11,683 bases of DNA from CBDUBU01 sp965365465 (GTDB lineage: Bacteria > Bacteroidota > Rhodothermia > Rhodothermales > DASSAV01): NCBI GenBank assembly GCA_965365465.1, contig CBDUBU010000124.1:1-11683 (forward strand), given 5' to 3'. Numbering within the stretch: the stretch's first letter is position 1; each line of letters opens with the position of its first letter. Under the pieces are notes generated by a model. That model did no database searches and was not told the DNA's origin. It saw only the letters and a program-made list of their open reading frames with translations. Positions 7,123-11,683 of the stretch are shown in pieces. The translations under genes and the position numbers were made by a program.

Positions 7123-8403
7123 ATGTATCCATTCATGGCAACAGTTTTAAAGAAAAGCGGCGTATTGACCGCGCTGGTTGATCCCTTCCAGCCTACGAAA
7201 GAACACGCTGACCGCAGCGTCCGGATTGATCCGGATACAAGAGCCTGGGGCGTTCCGCTGCTCATCGGCGTAGCCTTCCTCGTGATGAGCTTCGTCGGAT
7301 GGGCGGTGGTCGAAGATGCCTCCCAGTTTTATTTCTCGTATCTGGTTGGCTGGTTCTTCTGTCTTACCCTCACGCTGGGCGCGCTCTTTTTCGTGCTGAT
7401 TCATCATATCACCAGGGCTTACTGGAGCGTGGTCGTTCGGCGCATTGCAGAGGCGATCATGTGGTCCTTTCCGCTGCTTGCTGTGCTTTCCATACCGATT
7501 CTGATCGGTATGCATGATCTGTACCACTGGACCCACACAGACCTTCTGATTCCCGGTGAACCGGAGTTCGATCCTATCATCTATGGGAAGCGTGGTTACC
7601 TGAATACAGGGTTTTTCGTGGCGCGGCTGGCGCTGTACTTCGTGATATGGATCATCATGTCGTACAAGCTTTACAGATATTCCCTGCTGCAAGATGTAAC
7701 TGCCGATCCCGAACTTCCGGCAAAAATGCGCAAGGTGAGCGCCTGGGGAATCCCGGTTTTTGCCGTTACGACCGCCTTTTCCAGCTATGACCTCATTATG
7801 TCGCTGGATCCTCACTGGTTCTCTACCATTTTCGGCGTGTATATCTTCAGCGGCGCGTTCTGGTCATCCATTGCGTTGATAACGCTTACCGCAGCCGCCT
7901 TGCAACGGGTGGGGGGAAGCTTGCAGCATATCGTGACGGATGAACATTACCAGGATCTCGGGAAATGGATGTTCGCCTTTACCGTGTTCTGGACATACAT
8001 CGCCTTCAGCCAGTACATGCTGATCTGGTATGCGAACATTCCGGAAGAGACGATCTGGTACCACCACCGTCTGGATCATGGATGGGGGTACCATTCGGCG
8101 GCTTTGCTGATTGCGCACTTTATCCTGCCTTTTGTGCTCCTCCTCCCACGCTTCGTGAAACGAATCCCGGCTTTTTTGAGCGTCATGGGTATTTGGTTCC
8201 TGATTATGCAATGGTTTGACCTGCACTGGCTTTCAATGCCGGTTTTGCATGAGCATGGCGGCTTCCACTGGCTGGATCTCACATGCTGGATCGGGCTGTT
8301 TTCGCTCTATCTGGGTATCTTCATTTACCGGCTGAGTCGCCATAGCCTGACGCCCCAGAGCGACCCCTATCTCGCCAGGTCCGTCAGATTCCAGAATGTG
8401 TGA
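7123..8403 (+). CDS. actF: ACIII subunit ActF, second NrfD-like membrane protein
   Basis: ActF is the second polytopic subunit of ACIII, related to ActC, and is often annotated as quinol:cytochrome c oxidoreductase quinone-binding subunit 2; whether it binds quinol or mainly supports proton movement and structure is unsettled. From ATG 7123 the protein has 426 residues and about ten hydrophobic helices, the first near 43-63. Recognisable family stretches are SSYDLIMSLDPHWFSTIFG (220-238), FSQYMLIWYANIPEETIWY (295-313) and HGWGYHSAALL (319-329). In-frame starts are TTG 7081, ATG 7123 and ATG 7135. I favour 7123 because the bases before it form a hairpin and the residues added from 7081 (RHFIARRKKAAR) are not family-like; 7135 remains possible. 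No clear Shine-Dalgarno sequence precedes either ATG. It follows actE by 77 bases. Confidence 0.92.
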   Translation: MYPFMATVLKKSGVLTALVDPFQPTKEHADRSVRIDPDTRAWGVPLLIGVAFLVMSFVGWAVVEDASQFYFSYLVGWFFCLTLTLGALFFVLIHHITRAYWSVVVRRIAEAIMWSFPLLAVLSIPILIGMHDLYHWTHTDLLIPGEPEFDPIIYGKRGYLNTGFFVARLALYFVIWIIMSYKLYRYSLLQDVTADPELPAKMRKVSAWGIPVFAVTTAFSSYDLIMSLDPHWFSTIFGVYIFSGAFWSSIALITLTAAALQRVGGSLQHIVTDEHYQDLGKWMFAFTVFWTYIAFSQYMLIWYANIPEETIWYHHRLDHGWGYHSAALLIAHFILPFVLLLPRFVKRIPAFLSVMGIWFLIMQWFDLHWLSMPVLHEHGGFHWLDLTCWIGLFSLYLGIFIYRLSRHSLTPQSDPYLARSVRFQNV

Positions 8404-8422
8404 TTGGCCGCACCCATGAAGT

Positions 8423-8434
8423 GCTTCGGCAAGC
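8423..8434 (+). repeat. Small hairpin after actF
   Basis: GCTT (8423-8426) pairs with AAGC (8431-8434) around a CGGC loop, with two possible wobble pairs outside. It lies 19 bases after the actF stop. No T-run follows, so it does not look like a terminator. Support is weak. Confidence 0.2.
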
Positions 8435-8481
8435 GTCGCACGAAAGCATAGCCACTTTCAACCTGTTTACGCTACGACACG

Positions 8482-9282
8482 ATGTCCTCCAGAGACGATA
8501 ATACGCAAAGACCAGTCTTCGACCCGGTGCTTGTGTCGCCGCTCCAGGCTGCTTCGGTTGACGGGAATTCCGTGCTTTTCTCTTGGGAGCCGGTGGAAGG
8601 CGCTACAGAATACGTGCTGGAGGTTTCTCCCGAGCCATCATTCGAGCCTCTAATTGTCAAGCAGAATCTGGAGCGCAGGACGGATGTCACCGTCATGAAC
8701 GTTTTCCCATGTGACGAAAGCCTGTTCTACTGGCGCGTGCTGGCGAAGGGAGCCGGCGGCTGGAGTCCGGGTGAGCATGTGGAAAGTTTTCTGAGTTGTG
8801 AGGACGTACCGGATGAGCCGGCCTCCGGAACGCCGGACGAGAAAGAAGATCTTGGACCCGCCGCAGCGTTGTTCAAGTCTGCGTCTGTAGAAGCTGCCGC
8901 CGAAGTTACGGACGACGATGAGCTGTACCGCCAGGAGGCCATCGACGGCGTCCAGCATGAAGGAATCGAAGCAGGTCAGATCCTGGGCATTGCACTGGCC
9001 GTTCTTGCGGCCATCGTCATGGCAATCATTGTCGTTTTCCAGATGACCAATCTGCGTTATGAGGCGACGCTGTCTTCCGTAACCAGTTCTGCCCGGTATC
9101 CGGAACTGCGCGAAACGGAACGGAAAGCGGAGCAGTTGCTGAAGGGCTATGGCGCTGTGGATGCCGAAAACGGGGTTTACCGGATCCCTATTGAACGCGC
9201 CATGGATCTGATGATAAACGAAGCATATCAGAGGGGGGAAAGGGCATACTCAGAGGAACTTTTGCTCAGACCGCAAGATTAG
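8482..9282 (+). CDS. FnIII-like domain and single-helix membrane protein of unknown function
   Basis: The 266-residue product is unnamed to my knowledge. Residues about 14-106 look like a fibronectin type III domain: LQAASVDG, then FSWEPVEGATEYVLEVS (33-49) and FYWRVLAKGAGGWSPG (82-97) have the paired tryptophan/tyrosine strands of that fold. An acidic linker (107-148) leads to one hydrophobic helix at about 165-187. The last 79 residues contain a predicted helix rich in charge (206-222) and YRIPIERAMDLM (233-244). From memory, a YG..D...G..RIPI.RAM ending occurs in small one-helix proteins encoded beside cox and SCO genes in several phyla, which suggests a role in assembly or binding of the oxidase or supercomplex; this is inference. 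No signal peptide precedes the FnIII part, so by default it would lie in the cytoplasm and the RIPI end outside. ATG 8482 lacks a Shine-Dalgarno sequence. It sits between actF and SCO. Confidence 0.85.
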   Translation: MSSRDDNTQRPVFDPVLVSPLQAASVDGNSVLFSWEPVEGATEYVLEVSPEPSFEPLIVKQNLERRTDVTVMNVFPCDESLFYWRVLAKGAGGWSPGEHVESFLSCEDVPDEPASGTPDEKEDLGPAAALFKSASVEAAAEVTDDDELYRQEAIDGVQHEGIEAGQILGIALAVLAAIVMAIIVVFQMTNLRYEATLSSVTSSARYPELRETERKAEQLLKGYGAVDAENGVYRIPIERAMDLMINEAYQRGERAYSEELLLRPQD

Positions 9283-9297
9283 AAACCTCAACTTTTC

Positions 9298-9318
9298 ATG
9301 TCAGAAGCGGGTAATTGA
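9298..9318 (+). other. Six-codon reading frame overlapping the SCO start
   Basis: ATG at 9298 opens a six-codon frame (MSEAGN) that stops at TGA 9316-9318. This stop overlaps the TTG start of the SCO gene at 9315-9317 by two bases. A ribosome finishing here could restart on the TTG, as at ATGA overlaps. There is no proof that the frame is translated, and no Shine-Dalgarno sequence precedes it. Confidence 0.25.
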
Positions 9319-10187
9319 GGTTGTTTAGCAACAAGGCGAAGTTAGCAGCCTGGATGGTCCTCGCGTTTTGCTGCATCAGTGCAGGCATTGCCGGTGCGCA
9401 GCCTGCCGGTCAGCTTCCGGCGGCTCTGGAAGAGGTAGGCGTGACGGAGCATCTCGGCGATTACATTCAGCGTGATCTCGTCTTTCAGGACGAGCAGGGA
9501 AGAAAAGTTTCCATCGGCTCTTATCTTACCGGGCAGAAACCGGTCCTGTTGAATCTGGTCTATCATAGCTGCCCGATGCTGTGCAACCTTGTGCTGGACG
9601 GGTTAACGAAATCGTTACGTGAAAGCGACTGGGTTCCAGGGCAGGAATTTGATATTGTAACGGTAAGTTTCTCATCGCGTGAGGGTCCGGATCTTGCGGC
9701 AGCGCAGAAAGAAAAATACCTCTCGATTCTCGGCAAGCCGGAAGCTGCCGGGGGATGGCATTTTTTGACAGGCAGCGAAGCCGCCATTCAGGCGCTGGCA
9801 CGCTCGGTAGGTTTTCAGTTTCACTGGGTGGAAGCACAGCAACAATTCGCACACCCGGCTGTACTGATCTTTCTGAGCGGCGAGGGCAAGATCACGCGCT
9901 ATTTGTACGGACTCGATTATCCGACGCGAGACGTACGGACGGCTCTCGTAGAAGCCTCCCAGGGTGAGGTAGGCAACACGATTGACAAGATTATTCTGTA
10001 CTGCTTCCAGTATGATCCACAGGCTAACTCGTACGTGCCGCACGCCATCAACATCATGAAGCTGGGTGGTTTGCTGACCGTGCTGGCGCTGGGCGCGGTG
10101 CTGGCTGTTTTCTGGCGGCGCGAGCGGAAAACGACGCGCGGCTCACTGCCTGAATCGTGGGAGTCAGTCTGGAAACGCACACAATAG
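9315..10187 (+). CDS. SCO1/SenC family copper chaperone, membrane-anchored
   Basis: SCO proteins deliver copper to, or reduce the cysteines of, the CuA site in oxidase subunit II, here encoded by the next gene. The 290-residue protein has an export signal (basic residues R2, K7, K9, hydrophobic 11-25, AGA before Q29), then a thioredoxin-like domain with the copper-binding CPMLC (C86, C90) and the conserved third ligand H180 in FAHPAVLIF. A second helix at 249-267 follows, with a basic cytoplasmic tail (RRERKTTR), so the domain would be tethered on the periplasmic side. C230 is an additional cysteine in a region common to bacterial SCO proteins of this branch. The start must be non-ATG for a normal signal: a stop TAA at 9312-9314 is in frame directly before TTG 9315, another TTG follows at 9321, and the first ATG (9354) would remove all basic residues. 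It ends 119 bases before coxB. Confidence 0.92.
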   Translation: MRLFSNKAKLAAWMVLAFCCISAGIAGAQPAGQLPAALEEVGVTEHLGDYIQRDLVFQDEQGRKVSIGSYLTGQKPVLLNLVYHSCPMLCNLVLDGLTKSLRESDWVPGQEFDIVTVSFSSREGPDLAAAQKEKYLSILGKPEAAGGWHFLTGSEAAIQALARSVGFQFHWVEAQQQFAHPAVLIFLSGEGKITRYLYGLDYPTRDVRTALVEASQGEVGNTIDKIILYCFQYDPQANSYVPHAINIMKLGGLLTVLALGAVLAVFWRRERKTTRGSLPESWESVWKRTQ

Positions 10188-10306
10188 AAATCCACAGGCG
10201 CTATGCACCGAAGCCGAAAGCTATCCTTGTTTCGCGCCCGTCAGGTAACTTAACCTCCTTATCCGGACAACGAGTTATAGATTCAACACGAAAGACTGCA
10301 TAGACT
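10188..10306 (+). other. Gap between SCO and coxB, the longest in the cluster
   Basis: No coding sequence is seen. CGAAA (10215-10219) pairs with TTTCG (10230-10234) around a ten-base loop. TATCCTTG (10222-10229), in and beside that loop, differs at one base from the TAnnTTTG -7 element and lacks a TTTG partner upstream. A second promoter for the oxidase genes is possible here but unsupported. I see no terminator. Confidence 0.3.
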
Positions 10307-11242
10307 ATGGGTGATAAAGGTACCGTCTGGTTGCCGGAAGATGCATCTACGCTGGCCCCTGCGGTTGACAGCCTCTTCTACTTTGTACTCTGGGTAAGCG
10401 TGATCCTGTTTGTCGGGGTGGTCGCTGCGATGGTATACTTTGCGTTCAAGTACCGCCGCCGTGATCCGCATATGGTTCCGGTCCCGGTCAAGGAAAGCAA
10501 AATACTTGAGATCTCATGGGTAATCATTCCGGCGATCCTGGTGCTGCTTGTCTTCAACTGGGGTTTCAGGCTTTATGTAGAACTGGGCGTGCCGCCGCCG
10601 AACTCGTACGAAATCCGGGTAACTGCGAAACAGTGGTTATGGGAGTTTGAGTATCCGAACGGAACGAAGACGACCAACGAACTGCACGTGCCGGTCGATA
10701 GACCCGTCAAGCTCGTGATGAGCAGCACGGATGTGATTCACAGCATGTTTATCCCTGTGTTTCGCGTAAAGCATGACGTGCTGCCGAACCGCTACTCGGC
10801 GGTCTGGTTTGAAGCGACGAAGATGGGAGAGTATACGGCCTTTTGCACCGAGTACTGCGGCACGCAGCATTCGGGGATGCTGGCCAGTGTAGTTGTACAC
10901 CGGCAGGATGACTTTGAAAACTGGCTGGAAACGGCGGGCGGGTCGGGCGAAGACATGCCCCTTCCGGAGTACGGACAGGTTCTTTACCAGCAACAGGCGT
11001 GTTTCACCTGTCACAGCATAGATGGATCGGACAAGGTAGGGCCAACGTTCCAGGGCTTGTTCGGGCGTTCCGAACAGCTTCAGGGTGGAGGATCGGTTCA
11101 GGTAGACGAAAACTACCTTCGTGAGTCCATTCTGGAACCTAACGCAAAGATTGTGGCCGGCTATCAACCAGTTATGCCTCCCTATGCTTCGCTCAATGAG
11201 AGGCAAGTGTCTGCCCTGATCGAATTCATCAAACAACAGTAG
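10307..11242 (+). CDS. coxB: Cytochrome c oxidase subunit II with fused cytochrome c domain (caa3 type)
   Basis: Subunit II accepts electrons from the donor and passes them through CuA to subunit I. The 311-residue protein has two membrane helices (about 21-47 and 68-90), the aromatic stretch QWLWEFEYP (109-117), and a complete CuA site: H145, then C180, E182, C184, H188 and M191 in CTEYCGTQHSGM. A C-terminal cytochrome c domain follows, with CFTCH (232-236) and distal methionine M290 in QPVMPPY. This makes it a caa3-type enzyme able to take electrons directly from a complex such as ACIII. There is no cleavable signal or lipobox at the N-terminus; the first helix probably serves for insertion. 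ATG 10307 lacks a Shine-Dalgarno sequence. It is followed after 99 bases by coxA. All metal ligands are present, so function is very likely retained. Confidence 0.95.
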   Translation: MGDKGTVWLPEDASTLAPAVDSLFYFVLWVSVILFVGVVAAMVYFAFKYRRRDPHMVPVPVKESKILEISWVIIPAILVLLVFNWGFRLYVELGVPPPNSYEIRVTAKQWLWEFEYPNGTKTTNELHVPVDRPVKLVMSSTDVIHSMFIPVFRVKHDVLPNRYSAVWFEATKMGEYTAFCTEYCGTQHSGMLASVVVHRQDDFENWLETAGGSGEDMPLPEYGQVLYQQQACFTCHSIDGSDKVGPTFQGLFGRSEQLQGGGSVQVDENYLRESILEPNAKIVAGYQPVMPPYASLNERQVSALIEFIKQQ

Positions 11243-11271
11243 CAATCCCTTTACGGCGCGCCTCCTCAAAG

Positions 11272-11299
11272 GCGGCTCATGTCTCTGGAACCGAGCCGC
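11272..11299 (+). repeat. Perfect 7-base inverted repeat between coxB and coxA
   Basis: GCGGCTC at 11272-11278 and GAGCCGC at 11293-11299 are exact reverse complements around a 14-base loop. No T-run follows, so it does not look like an intrinsic terminator. It may be an mRNA processing or stability element that sets the relative amounts of the two subunits, or an operator. Confidence 0.4.
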
Positions 11300-11332
11300 A
11301 TGGCAGGATAGGAAACGGTTACCTACAAGTCT

Positions 11333-11337
11333 GAGGT
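11333..11337 (+). promoter_or_regulatory. Shine-Dalgarno-like site of coxA
   Basis: GAGGT at 11333-11337 lies four bases before ATG 11342. It is the only gene start in this window with a clear match to the anti-Shine-Dalgarno sequence and supports ATG 11342 over the adjacent in-frame GTG at 11339. Confidence 0.5.
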
Positions 11338-11341
11338 AGTG

Positions 11342-11683
11342 ATGATTGAGACGACAAGACCGGCCCCCGGAGCCGAAAAGGCTGCTGCGCTCCATCATGC
11401 GCAAGCCAATTACCTGAACCACGATAAGAGCATTCGTTCGTGGTTGTTCACGGTGGACCACAAGCGGATCGGCATTATGTACGCCGTTTCCCTTGCGCTC
11501 GTGTTTCTGATCGGCGGGGTTCTGGCGCTGCTGGTGCGGACAGAACTGGTTGCGCCGGGCCAGACCATCATGGGGCCGGATGCCTATAACCAGACCTTCA
11601 CCATGCATGGCGTGCTGATGGTGTTTGCGTTTCTGGTTCCCTCGGTTCCGGCTATTCTTGGCAACTTTGTTCTGCCCATGCAT
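11342..11683 (+). CDS. coxA: Cytochrome c oxidase subunit I, N-terminal part, cut by the window edge
   Basis: Subunit I is the heme-copper catalytic subunit that reduces oxygen and pumps protons. Only the first 114 codons are present, all open to the right edge. A hydrophilic N-terminus of about 30 residues leads to the family hallmark WLFTVDHKRIGIMY (34-47), the first helix (about 43-65), and the TMHGVLMVF stretch (87-95), where H89 is the expected ligand of the low-spin heme. The second helix runs to NFVLPMH at the edge. Residues that define the oxidase type (CuB ligands, the K- and D-channel residues) lie beyond the window. The preceding coxB with its cytochrome c domain points to a caa3 enzyme of the A family. 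The start is supported by a Shine-Dalgarno-like GAGGT. Confidence 0.95.
   Translation, partial: MIETTRPAPGAEKAAALHHAQANYLNHDKSIRSWLFTVDHKRIGIMYAVSLALVFLIGGVLALLVRTELVAPGQTIMGPDAYNQTFTMHGVLMVFAFLVPSVPAILGNFVLPMH

Noticed and set aside
11255..11262. GGCGCGCC palindrome after coxB as an operator
   Set aside because: An eight-base GC palindrome is expected by chance in GC-rich DNA, with no second copy noticed nearby.
11272..11299. Intrinsic terminator between coxB and coxA
   Set aside because: The loop is long and no T-run follows; splitting subunits II and I into separate transcripts would also be unusual.
10637..11683. Minus-strand open frame opposite coxB and coxA
   Set aside because: It spans two well-identified genes and their gap on the other strand and has no recognisable domain.

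Overview
The window holds one continuous plus-strand respiratory gene cluster. It contains a complete alternative complex III (ACIII) set, actA to actF, then a fibronectin-like membrane protein, a SCO copper chaperone, subunit II of a caa3-type cytochrome c oxidase with its own fused cytochrome c domain, and the first 114 codons of oxidase subunit I, which runs off the right edge. No gene is supported on the minus strand, and there are no tRNAs, rRNAs, mobile elements or CRISPR arrays.

The likely host is a bacterium of the Bacteroidota/Rhodothermota group. The gene order (act genes followed directly by SCO and caa3 genes) resembles that known from Rhodothermus marinus. The ActB fusion is of the ACIII type, a TAnnTTTG promoter-type element lies ahead of actA, and almost no gene has a Shine-Dalgarno sequence, which is usual in that group. 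The sequence is moderately GC-rich by eye, apparently less so than Rhodothermus or Salinibacter. The genus is not determinable here.

Layout: 1-172 upstream leader; 173-820 actA (pentaheme cytochrome c); 863-4021 actB (molybdopterin-like plus iron-sulfur fusion); 4073-5578 actC (NrfD-like quinol site subunit); 5629-6246 actD (DUF3341); 6329-7045 actE (monoheme cytochrome c, probable lipoprotein); 7123-8403 actF (second NrfD-like subunit); 8482-9282 FnIII-like/transmembrane protein of unknown function; 9315-10187 SCO; 10307-11242 coxB; 11342 to the edge coxA. Gaps are 32 to 119 bases and several contain inverted repeats, but none is a convincing terminator, so a single operon is the simplest reading.

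Working together: ActC (with ActF) binds menaquinol at the membrane. Electrons can pass through the ActB iron-sulfur clusters and the ActA/ActE hemes to the cytochrome c domain on CoxB, then through CuA to heme a and the oxygen-reducing site in CoxA. SCO loads copper into CuA. The cluster thus encodes a quinol-to-oxygen chain without a bc1 complex. The system itself is known; the less familiar parts are the FnIII-like protein between the two enzymes and the sequence features in the gaps.
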